Positions 13,656 to 20,386 of a stretch of 25,606 nt of DNA are shown here, piece after piece. The stretch spans positions 1 through 25,606 of the forward strand of contig JAGKSZ010000097.1 of NCBI GenBank assembly GCA_018991295.1, read 5' to 3'. This stretch comes from Porphyrobacter sp. Lineage in GTDB: Bacteria; Pseudomonadota; Alphaproteobacteria; Sphingomonadales; Sphingomonadaceae. The notes below the pieces were generated by a model. It made no database searches and had not been told where the DNA came from. It was given only the letters and a program-made list of their open reading frames with translations. Both the position numbers and the translations under genes were made by a program. The stretch's first letter is position 1; each line of letters starts with the position of its first letter.

Positions 13656-14576
13656 ATGCCTTCGATCACCAATTCCGCCGGTTCCTTCTTCAACCGCTCG
13701 CTCGCGCAGATGGCCGATCTGCGCAGCGGGATCGAACGCACGCGCACCCAGATCGCGACGGGCCGCAAGATCGAGCGCGGTTCGCAAGACCCCGCCGCCG
13801 CTGCCCAGCTGCGTTCGGTCGCCCGGCGTGAGGCGCTGGCCGAGGTCGAGGGCGATAACGCTGCGCGGCTCGGGCAGGATCTGGGCGCTGCGGCTGATGA
13901 AGTGCAGGCGGTGACCGCCGTGCTTCAGCGTGCGCGCGAGCTTGCCGTGCAGGCGGCCAGCACGCCGCTCGGCCCCGATGGCCGCCGCGCCATCGCCTTC
14001 GAACTGGAACAACTCGGGCAGGAATTGTTCAGCCGTTCCAACGCGGTTTCGCTGACCGGTGAACCGCTGTTCGCAGGCCAGTCCTCCGGCACCGCCTTCA
14101 CCCGCGATGCCGCGGGGAACGTCACCTATGCCGGAACGCCGACCAGCGGCGCGGTGCCGGTGGCGCCGGGCACCGCGATCGAGCGCGGATTGCCCGGCAG
14201 CGAGGTGTTCCAGTTCGACCTTGGCGGCACGCCTTCAAGCGCCTTTGCGGTGCTCGGCGCGCTCACCACCGCGTTGCAAGGGGGCGCTGCCGATCCGGTC
14301 GCGGCGGCCAATGCCAGCCTTGCCGGGATCGACGCCGCGCTCGATACAGCAAACCGCGCCACCACCATTCTCGGCACCCGCATGGCGTGGACCGAACAGG
14401 TCGAACAGCAGCAGGCCGAACGCCGCGTTGCCCTGGCCGAACGGCGCAGCCGGGTGGGCGATACCGACATCGCCGAAGCGATCGCGCGGCTCCAGCAATC
14501 GCTGACCGCATTGGAAGCAAGCCAGTCCGCCTTCGCCCGCGTCAGTTCGCTGACGCTGTTCGACGCGCTGCGCTGA
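13656..14576 (+). CDS. flgL: Hook-filament junction protein FlgL
   Basis: FlgL is the second junction protein and resembles flagellin. The 306-residue product begins with SITNSAGSFFNRSLAQMADL, then IERTRTQIATGRKIERGSQD, the FlgL/flagellin N-terminal helix. It ends with the matching C-terminal helix (DTDIAEAIARLQQSLTALEA, then SQSAFARVSSLTLFDALR). AAGGGAG precedes the ATG by about 11 bases. It is 15 bases downstream of flgK and 13 bases upstream of motA. Confidence 0.93.
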   Translation: MPSITNSAGSFFNRSLAQMADLRSGIERTRTQIATGRKIERGSQDPAAAAQLRSVARREALAEVEGDNAARLGQDLGAAADEVQAVTAVLQRARELAVQAASTPLGPDGRRAIAFELEQLGQELFSRSNAVSLTGEPLFAGQSSGTAFTRDAAGNVTYAGTPTSGAVPVAPGTAIERGLPGSEVFQFDLGGTPSSAFAVLGALTTALQGGAADPVAAANASLAGIDAALDTANRATTILGTRMAWTEQVEQQQAERRVALAERRSRVGDTDIAEAIARLQQSLTALEASQSAFARVSSLTLFDALR

Positions 14577-14589
14577 GGAGAACGCACCC

Positions 14590-15453
14590 GTGTTTGCTGC
14601 CATCGGTATCGTCGTTTTGCTGGTCATGGTGTTCGGCGGCTTCATGCTCGCTGGCGGGGCCATGGGCCCGGTGCTGGCCGCGCTCCCGCTCGAATTCATG
14701 ATGATCGGCGGCGCGGCCACCGGCGCGACGCTGATCGGCAACTCGATGCACGAGATCAAGCTGCTCGGCGCCGGGCTTGGCCGGGTGTTCAAGGGGCCGA
14801 AATATGCCGATCAGGACCACATCGATGCGATCGCGCTCACATCGAAGCTGATGAAGCTGCTGCGGTCCGAAGGCGCGGTGGCGCTGGAAAGCCATGTCAC
14901 CGATCCGGCGGCATCAACCATCTTTTCCGAATATCCCAAGCTTCAGGCCGATCCGGTGGTGACCGCCATGATCTGCGATCCGCTCACGCTGATGGTGGTG
15001 TCTTCGGGCACGCTCGATACCCATGCGGTCGAAGATATCATCGACAGTTCGATCAAGACCCAGCTGCACGAAATGGACGAGCCTGCGCACATGATCCAGT
15101 CGCTCGCCGATGCGCTGCCGGCGCTGGGGATCGTCGCGGCGGTGCTCGGGATCATCAAGACCATGGGCGCGATCGACCAGCCGCCTGCGGTGCTGGGCAA
15201 GATGATCGGTTCGGCGCTGGTGGGCACGTTTCTGGGCGTGCTGCTGGCCTATGGTTTTGCCGGGCCGCTGGGTGCGCGCCTGAAGCAGATCAATGTCCAT
15301 GATCAACAGATCTTCCATTCGATCAAGCAGGTCATCATCGCAAGCCTCCACGGCTATCCGCAGCCGCTGGTGCTCGAAGCGGCGCGTTCCGGCCTGCCGC
15401 CCGCGCACCGCCCGAAGCTGACCGATCTGCTCGACATGATGCGCGGGCGCTGA
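14590..15453 (+). CDS. motA: Flagellar stator protein MotA
   Basis: MotA is the inner-membrane stator subunit that pushes on FliG as protons pass. The 287-residue product has four membrane segments: two at the N-terminus (AIGIVVLLVMVFGGFMLAGG and a second around EFMMIGGAATGATLIG), then a long cytoplasmic loop with charged residues, then DALPALGIVAAVLGIIKT and GKMIGSALVGTFLGVLLAYG with FAGPLG. The start is GTG at 14590 with GAGGAG about 10 bases upstream. Its position at the end of the flgB operon suggests expression with the hook genes. It is paralogous to the shorter protein at 6543-7220. Confidence 0.96.
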   Translation: MFAAIGIVVLLVMVFGGFMLAGGAMGPVLAALPLEFMMIGGAATGATLIGNSMHEIKLLGAGLGRVFKGPKYADQDHIDAIALTSKLMKLLRSEGAVALESHVTDPAASTIFSEYPKLQADPVVTAMICDPLTLMVVSSGTLDTHAVEDIIDSSIKTQLHEMDEPAHMIQSLADALPALGIVAAVLGIIKTMGAIDQPPAVLGKMIGSALVGTFLGVLLAYGFAGPLGARLKQINVHDQQIFHSIKQVIIASLHGYPQPLVLEAARSGLPPAHRPKLTDLLDMMRGR

Positions 15454-15454
15454 C

Positions 15455-16369
15455 GTGGCAGAGGGCAACGCGGCCATTCCGGCCCCGATCATCGTCAAGA
15501 AGGTCACCATCGTCGAAGGCGGCCACCATGGCGGCGCGTGGAAGGTCGCCTATGCCGACTTCGTGACCGCCATGATGGCCTTCTTCCTGCTTTTGTGGCT
15601 GCTTGGCGCAACGGAAGAAAAGCAGCGCAAGGGCATCGCCGATTACTTCGCGCCCACACTGGTCAAGATGCGGCAGGAAACCGCCGGGGCGGACGGGCTG
15701 CTGGGCGGCTCGTCGCTGACCGATCCCGACAATTACCCCAACCGTCAGGGCCAGACCGGCACGCGTTCGATCACCATCCCGCGCGGGGTGACCGGCGGGC
15801 CTTCCGAGGCAGGCGGGCGCGGCGAGATGGAATCGAAGAAGCTGAAGGAGCTTCAGGACAAGATCGAGAAGAAGCTCGTCCAGCGCCGCCAGCTCAGGCA
15901 CCTCGCCCGGCAGGTGCGGGTGATGCGCGCGCCCGAAGGCATCCGCATCGATCTGATGGACAATGCCGATTTCTCGATGTTCGAACTTGGCACCACGATC
16001 CTCACCAAGGAAGCGCGCGGTCTGTTGCAGGTGATCTCCGAGACCCTGAAGGACGAGGCCGCCCCGCTGATTCTGCGCGGCCACACGGATTCGCTGCCCT
16101 GGCGCGGCGGGGTGAGCGCAAACAACTGGTCGCTGTCCACCGGCCGGGCCGAGGCGACGCGCCAGGCGCTGGTGCTGGGCGGGGGGCCACAGGGCCGTTC
16201 CGCCCGGATCGAGGGCGTGGCTGATACCGAGCCCCTGATTGGCGATAACCCCGCCGACCCGCGCAACCGCCGCATCTCGCTATTGCTGCTCGAAGGACGA
16301 GGGGCCGCGCCGGGCGGGCCGGGGGCCAATGCGCTGATGGTCACGCCGCGCGCAAATGACCAGCCCTAA
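15455..16369 (+). CDS. motB: Flagellar stator protein MotB
   Basis: MotB pairs with MotA and anchors the stator to peptidoglycan. The 304-residue product has the plug/membrane segment with the proton-binding Asp at residue 35 (WKVAYADFVTAMMAFFLLLW) and a C-terminal OmpA-like domain: LRGHTDSLPWRGG at about 207-219 (GHTD at 209-212), NNWSLSTGRAEATRQAL, and NPADPRNRRISLLLLEG. The start is GTG at 15455, one base after the motA stop. Both functional features are intact here, in contrast to the B subunit at 6058-6546. Confidence 0.96.
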   Translation: MAEGNAAIPAPIIVKKVTIVEGGHHGGAWKVAYADFVTAMMAFFLLLWLLGATEEKQRKGIADYFAPTLVKMRQETAGADGLLGGSSLTDPDNYPNRQGQTGTRSITIPRGVTGGPSEAGGRGEMESKKLKELQDKIEKKLVQRRQLRHLARQVRVMRAPEGIRIDLMDNADFSMFELGTTILTKEARGLLQVISETLKDEAAPLILRGHTDSLPWRGGVSANNWSLSTGRAEATRQALVLGGGPQGRSARIEGVADTEPLIGDNPADPRNRRISLLLLEGRGAAPGGPGANALMVTPRANDQP

Positions 16370-16485
16370 GGCTGTCCATCCTGCCCCGTACATCGCTGCG
16401 CGGGCGCATACAGGTGCAGAGCGGCGAGGCGGAACGTCCGCTTCTGGCAACCTGCATCGGGGCCGTTAATGACCGGATTTGGGTG

Positions 16486-16506
16486 GAAAGCCGCCTCGCG
16501 GCTTTC
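16486..16506. terminator. Hairpin downstream of motB, possible terminator
   Basis: A perfect 9-base stem (GAAAGCCGC / GCGGCTTTC) with a 3-base loop, 117 bases after the motB stop and 31 bases after the convergent phosphatase gene. There is no long T run after it, so factor-independent termination is uncertain. The rest of 16370-16536 contains a small dyad GCGGA-ACG-TCCGC near 16431 and no gene. Confidence 0.4.
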
Positions 16507-16536
16507 AGCTTAGCGCGCCCGTTATGCGGCTGATGT

Positions 16537-17112
16537 TCAATCGACAAAAACGGGCTCAATCCGACCGTTGGAGAGTTTCCAGATAACGTCCTGAGGGACC
16601 GGCAGGCTCAACGCATCTGCCCGGGACAGCCCGCTGTATGCACCTCGGATGATCCGGCCTATCAACCCGTGAGACACGGCGACAGTTACGCCCTGCCGTT
16701 CTTCCAGCCAGCATTCGGCTCTCTGGAAAGCGGAGTCATAGCTCTCGCCATCGGGCGACCTGAAGAACCAGTCGAATGGTGTCGATCCATCCAGCAACCC
16801 GGGCCACTGGGCGTCGATGTCGATGTGCGTCAACCCGTCCCATGAGCCCAATGACACCTCAGCGAGACGGTCATCACATTGAGCAGCAGGAAGATGCGCC
16901 GAACCTGCAATGATCGTTGCAGTCTGACGTGTTCTGCCAAGAGGGCTGGTGACGAATAGATCGATTAGGAGGTCCATCTTGGCGAGGCGTTTACCTACCG
17001 CCTCGGCTTGCACTACGCCGGTCTGGGTGAGGATAGAGTCAAGCTTTCCTTGGAAACGCCCTTGAGCGTTCCATTCCGTTTCACCGTGGCGGATCAGATA
17101 GATCTCAATCAT
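16537..17112 (-). CDS. Histidine phosphatase family protein (phosphoglycerate-mutase-like)
   Basis: A 191-residue protein with the signature of the histidine phosphatase superfamily: MIEIYLIRHGETEWNAQGRF with the nucleophile His in RHGE, LFVTSPLGRTRQTA, an acidic segment LAEVSLGSWDGL, and the second His in VAVSHGLIGRIIRG. The substrate cannot be told; small phosphorylated metabolites are usual for the family. The start is most likely ATG at 17112; ATG at 17118 and TTG at 17154 are in frame. It is not a flagellar gene. It sits between motB and fliC, and its base composition is visibly less GC-rich (30 of 60 bases G+C in 16921-16980), suggesting a later arrival. Confidence 0.85.
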   Translation of the reverse strand: MIEIYLIRHGETEWNAQGRFQGKLDSILTQTGVVQAEAVGKRLAKMDLLIDLFVTSPLGRTRQTATIIAGSAHLPAAQCDDRLAEVSLGSWDGLTHIDIDAQWPGLLDGSTPFDWFFRSPDGESYDSAFQRAECWLEERQGVTVAVSHGLIGRIIRGAYSGLSRADALSLPVPQDVIWKLSNGRIEPVFVD

Positions 17113-17525
17113 TGGCATCTTCAGTATGCCGGTTGCAGGAGCGTGAGCAAGCAATCTCTAATGTCTCAAATGGGGTCGATTTCTGGACAGCAGGAATTTT
17201 TCATAAGCGAGGCAAGGCCACCATCCCGCTTTCGGGCTCGGGCCTTGCTTGTTGGGCTGCGGCTTTTGTCTCTCTCGGTGGGAATGCGGGCCTCGGGATC
17301 TGGCGGCGGGGCGGGGTTCATGGGTTTTGCCAGCTTTGCCCCCCTATCTGCTTTCCTACATGGGCGAGACCTGCGAGCACGCTCCGCATGGCCTGCCCGT
17401 GTCTTGTGTTGGCTGCCGCAAATCCGCCCCTGATGGGCTTGCGCGTGCGCGGGAGGTTATTTGCTTTCTGGACAGTGTCTCATGTGTCTCCAACAGCGCC
17501 CTGTCGCCCGCGTTCGCGTTCACAC
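17113..17525. other. Stretch without a convincing gene between the phosphatase and the fliC terminator
   Basis: Several open frames cross this stretch, but none gives a protein I recognise and none has a good ribosome site. The composition is less GC-rich and uses more T runs than the flagellar genes. An 11-base direct repeat, TTTCTGGACAG, occurs at 17180-17190 and 17465-17475, each next to a TGTCTCA sequence. This could be the scar of a degraded mobile element, but I find no transposase and no terminal inverted repeat. The promoter of the phosphatase gene should be at its left end. Confidence 0.4.
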
Positions 17526-17526
17526 G

Positions 17527-17556
17527 AAAAAGCCCGGAGCCTTTCGGCTCCGGGCT
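17527..17556 (-). terminator. Rho-independent terminator of fliC
   Basis: Minus strand: an 11-base perfect stem (AGCCCGGAGCC / GGCTCCGGGCT) with a 4-base loop, followed by TTTTT. It lies about 50 bases after the fliC stop. Confidence 0.92.
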
Positions 17557-17563
17557 CTCGTGG

Positions 17564-17590
17564 GCCGCCCCGCAGGGGACATGGGGCGGC
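17564..17590. repeat. Second hairpin between the fliC stop and its terminator
   Basis: An 8-base stem (GCCGCCCC / GGGGCGGC) with an 11-base loop, immediately after fliC on the message. It has no T tract. It may protect the flagellin mRNA 3' end from exonucleases or assist termination. Confidence 0.45.
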
Positions 17591-17607
17591 GCGCGGGAAG
17601 GGGCGTC

Positions 17608-18438
17608 TTAGCGCAGCAGCGACAGGACGTTCTGCTGCGACTGGTTCGCCTGAGCGAGCATCGCGGTCGAGGCCTGACCGAGGATCTGCGCCTTGGCGAG
17701 CGCGGTGGTTTCGGCCGAATAGTCGGTGTCCTGAATGCGCGAACGGGCATCGGTCAGGTTGGTCGAAACGTTGGTGAGGTTGTTCACCGCCGATTGCAGG
17801 CGGTTCTGGCCCGCACCCAGCGTTGCCCGGGGGGTCGAGATCGATTCGATGTCGGCATCGATATCGGTCAGCGCCGTGCGCGCCGCCGAACCATCGGTGC
17901 CGGTGACATCGAAGGAACCGGCGGTGCCGCCACCAGCCGTCAGCGCGGTGAGATCGTCAAGGGTCAGGTCAACGGTGTCTGCATCATTGGCACCGGCCAG
18001 AACGGTGACCGTGGTGAGCGAGCCGTCAAACAGCTTCACGCCGTTGAATTCGGTGTTGGACACGACCTGCCCGATCTGCGCGGTCAGTTCATCGACTTCG
18101 ACCTGGATGTTGTCGCGGTCGCTTTCAGCATAGGTGTCGGAACCGGCCTGCACGGCCAGTTCGCGGATGCGCTGCAGCATGTTGGTCACTTCGTTCAGCG
18201 CGCCTTCCGCCGTCTGGGCAAGGCTGATGCCGTCATTGGCGTTACGGATGCCCTGCTGCATGCCCTTGATCTGCGAGGTCATCGAGTTGACGATGGCAAG
18301 GCCGGCAGCGTCATCGGCGGCGCTGTTGATGCGCTTGCCGCTCGACAGGCGCTCCATCGAAGTGCCGAGCATCTTGCCCGCAGCAACGGCCGAGTTGGTG
18401 GCGCGCATGGCCGAAGTGTTGGTGTTGATCACGTTCAT
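17608..18438 (-). CDS. fliC: Flagellin FliC
   Basis: The filament subunit, 276 residues. The N-terminal D0/D1 helices are typical (MNVINTNTSAMRATNSAVAA, then SMERLSSGKRINSAADDAAG), as is the C-terminus (RIQDTDYSAETTALAKAQIL, then GQASTAMLAQANQSQQNVLS ending LLR). The central variable part (about residues 135-190) is short and rich in Thr, Asp, Ala and Gly, so the filament surface domains are small. GGGAG lies 8 bases before the ATG. It is a single-gene unit on the strand opposite its neighbours, with its own FliA-type promoter and a strong terminator. No fliD or fliS is in the window. Confidence 0.97.
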   Translation of the reverse strand: MNVINTNTSAMRATNSAVAAGKMLGTSMERLSSGKRINSAADDAAGLAIVNSMTSQIKGMQQGIRNANDGISLAQTAEGALNEVTNMLQRIRELAVQAGSDTYAESDRDNIQVEVDELTAQIGQVVSNTEFNGVKLFDGSLTTVTVLAGANDADTVDLTLDDLTALTAGGGTAGSFDVTGTDGSAARTALTDIDADIESISTPRATLGAGQNRLQSAVNNLTNVSTNLTDARSRIQDTDYSAETTALAKAQILGQASTAMLAQANQSQQNVLSLLR

Positions 18439-18494
18439 TGTTCAAACTCCCGAATGGTCAGGCAGGACGAACTTGCCCGTCGCTGCTGGCCCAT

Positions 18495-18522
18495 AGAGCG
18501 GCCGGGATCCGGGATGTTTAAG
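18495..18522 (-). promoter_or_regulatory. FliA (sigma-28) promoter of fliC
   Basis: Minus strand: CTTAAAC, 13 bases, GCCGCTCT. The layout is identical to the sites before flgM and the second motor-like pair. It ends 56 bases before the fliC ATG. Confidence 0.8.
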
Positions 18523-18524
18523 CC

Positions 18525-18546
18525 GAAAAAATTATCACTATAAAAC
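18525..18546 (-). promoter_or_regulatory. AT-rich block directly upstream of the fliC -35, possible UP element
   Basis: About 20 bases made almost only of A and T (an A6 run, then ATTATCACTATAAAAC on the plus strand) lie next to the -35 element of fliC, in a surrounding sequence that is strongly GC-rich. Such blocks can bind the alpha subunit of RNA polymerase. No similar block precedes the other two FliA-type sites. Confidence 0.4.
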
Positions 18547-18608
18547 AGCAAGATGATGGGCCAGATCAGGCCGCTGCGCAATGTGACGATGGGGGCGCCT
18601 AGGTGTTC

Positions 18609-18689
18609 GTCTCGGCCTGACTAGGGGAAGCTACGGGGGCTTAAATTTGCCACCTGTGCAGCCTGTATGCGGCAGAGCTTTGCCGAGAC
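18609..18689. repeat. Inverted repeat pair in the leader region of the activator gene
   Basis: GTCTCGGC at 18609-18616 is the exact inverse of GCCGAGAC at 18682-18689; a smaller pair CGGCA (18670-18674) / TGCCG (18681-18685) overlaps the right arm. A weak sigma-70-like pair (CTGACT, 18 bases, TTAAAT) lies between the arms. The structures could regulate the activator message or be chance. The rest of 18439-18707 holds the fliC promoter and the ribosome site of the activator. Confidence 0.3.
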
Positions 18690-18707
18690 CAGACAGCAGG
18701 GGCACAG

Positions 18708-20024
18708 ATGATCGATCCGGCATTCGAGGGCGCAGCCAAGGCGGCAGATGCTGTGGGCGGTGCGCATGACATCCTTATCGGCATGACAGTGCCGCTTATG
18801 GGGGGAAGCTGGCAACGCGACCGGATCGTGCTGGGTGATGCAATGCCTGCGGCGATGGCGGCAGGCATTGCCCGCAGCGGCAGGATTGCGATTGCGCTGG
18901 CCCATGCCTGTGTGCCGCGACTGGCGCTGAACGGCGCAGGCCGCGTCAGCCTTTCCTATGATCCGGCACAGCTGCCCGCTGCGCGTGCGGCGCTGATTGC
19001 AACTTCGGCGCAGGGCGGCTGGCCGGTGGCAGGCGATCCGCAGTCGCTGGCGCTGCTGACGCTGGCCGAACGCATCGCTGCCTCCGATATTCCGGTGCTG
19101 CTCGAAGGGCCGACCGGCACTGGCAAGGAAGTGCTGGCGCGCTTTGTCCACCGCCTTTCGGCGCGCGCCTCTGGCCCGTTTGTCGCGGTCAATTGCGCCG
19201 CCATGCCCGAGGCCATGCTGGAGGCGCTGCTGTTCGGCCACCGCAAGGGCGCATTTACTGGCGCGGCCGAGGCGGGCGAGGGGCTGTTCCGCGCTGCCGA
19301 TGGCGGCACGCTGCTGCTCGACGAGATCGGGGAACTGCCGCTGGCGCTGCAATCCAAGATGCTGCGCGCTTTGCAGGAGGGCGAGATCCTGCCGCTGGGT
19401 GCGACGAAGCCGGTCAAGGTCGATGTGCGCATCATTGCCGCAACCAACCGCCACCTTGCCACCGAGGTTGAGGCCGGGCGCTTCCGCGAAGACCTGCTTT
19501 ACCGCCTTAATGTCTTTCCCTTGCGGTTGGCGGCTCTGCGTGACCGGGCGGGCGACATCGCCCCGCTCGCCTTTGCGATGCTGCTGCGTCACGCGCCCCG
19601 GTTTGTGGCCGGTGCGCCCGCCCACCCGGGGTGGATCGCCGCCGATGCCCTCGCCGCGCTGGAAGCGCACGCCTGGCCGGGCAACGTCCGCGAACTGGAA
19701 AACGTGATCCGCCGCGCGATCCTGCTGGCAGGGGACGCCGAAGCGATCGGCGCGCAGCACATCGTGTTCGATACCGCCGTGCGCCCGATTGCCGCAAACG
19801 GTGTTGCCGAAGCAGCCGCGCAGCCGGCGCGCACAGGTGCGCCGCGCTCGCTTTCCGATGTCGCCTTTGCTTCAGAGGCGCGGGCGATCCTTGAAACCCT
19901 TGGCCGCCACGGTGGCAACCGTGCCGCCACGGCGCGCAGCCTCGGCATTTCCGAACGCACCCTGCGTTACCGCCTCGCCTCGATGCGCGGCGCCGGGATG
20001 CTGGCGGCAGGAGGTGCGGCATGA
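18708..20024 (+). CDS. Sigma-54-dependent flagellar activator, FlbD/FleQ type
   Basis: An AAA+ enhancer-binding protein of 438 residues that should open the sigma-54 flagellar promoters seen in this window. The Walker A motif is at 134-141 (GPTGTGKE), GAFTGA at 181-186 and the Walker B Asp-Glu at 205-206 (LLLDEIGEL); the arginine-finger region includes FREDLLYRLNVFPLRL. A Fis-type helix-turn-helix ends the protein (RHGGNRAATARSLGISERTL). The N-terminal 110 residues do not show the Asp-Lys pattern of a phosphorylated receiver, as in FlbD/FleQ, so control by phosphorylation at a conserved site is unlikely. It starts at ATG 18708 and overlaps fliE as ATGA; it therefore probably heads the fliE-fliJ operon. 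I find no sigma-54 site before it. Symbol withheld because FlbD and FleQ cannot be separated by eye. Confidence 0.9.
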   Translation: MIDPAFEGAAKAADAVGGAHDILIGMTVPLMGGSWQRDRIVLGDAMPAAMAAGIARSGRIAIALAHACVPRLALNGAGRVSLSYDPAQLPAARAALIATSAQGGWPVAGDPQSLALLTLAERIAASDIPVLLEGPTGTGKEVLARFVHRLSARASGPFVAVNCAAMPEAMLEALLFGHRKGAFTGAAEAGEGLFRAADGGTLLLDEIGELPLALQSKMLRALQEGEILPLGATKPVKVDVRIIAATNRHLATEVEAGRFREDLLYRLNVFPLRLAALRDRAGDIAPLAFAMLLRHAPRFVAGAPAHPGWIAADALAALEAHAWPGNVRELENVIRRAILLAGDAEAIGAQHIVFDTAVRPIAANGVAEAAAQPARTGAPRSLSDVAFASEARAILETLGRHGGNRAATARSLGISERTLRYRLASMRGAGMLAAGGAA

Positions 20025-20383
20025 ACGCGCTTCGGGTCGGCTTCGGCGTCGAGGATGTCATGGCCCTGCGCAGTCAGGTGCTGGCCCGCAGTGCTGCCCT
20101 GCGTGATGTGCGCGCGGCGAGCGAGGCGGGCGTCGCGATTGCCGCACCCGGCAGGGCGCCCGGCGCAGGCTTTGCCGATACGCTGCACATGGCGCTCAAA
20201 CAGGTCAGCGCCGTTCAGGAACATTCAAGCGCGATGCAGGTCGCCTATGAACGCGGGGCCGTGACCGATATCGCGCAGGTGATGCTGGCGCGGCAGGAAG
20301 CAGGCGTTGCCTTTGAAGCCACGCTCCAGGTGCGCAACAAGCTGCTGGGCGCCTATCAAGACATCATGCGGATGGGGGGCTGA
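20021..20383 (+). CDS. fliE: MS-ring/rod junction protein FliE
   Basis: FliE joins the MS ring (FliF) to the proximal rod and is the first protein exported. The 120-residue product has the FliE core: FADTLHMALKQVSAVQEHSS followed by AYERGAVTDIAQVMLARQEA and the end helix AFEATLQVRNKLLGAYQDIM. It starts at ATG 20021 with a near-perfect AGGAGGTG upstream, overlapping the activator stop as ATGA. The fliF ATG follows 3 bases after its stop. Confidence 0.96.
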   Translation: MNALRVGFGVEDVMALRSQVLARSAALRDVRAASEAGVAIAAPGRAPGAGFADTLHMALKQVSAVQEHSSAMQVAYERGAVTDIAQVMLARQEAGVAFEATLQVRNKLLGAYQDIMRMGG

Positions 20384-20386
20384 TAG

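Noticed and set aside
17465..17556. CRISPR or tandem-repeat array
   Set aside because: Only one two-copy 11-base repeat exists in the islet and it is not regularly spaced; no array is present anywhere in the window.
17112..17777. Plus-strand frames across the islet and into fliC (also 17008-17433 and 17249-17611)
   Set aside because: No family resemblance, no good ribosome site, and they run into the fliC terminator or coding region on the opposite strand.
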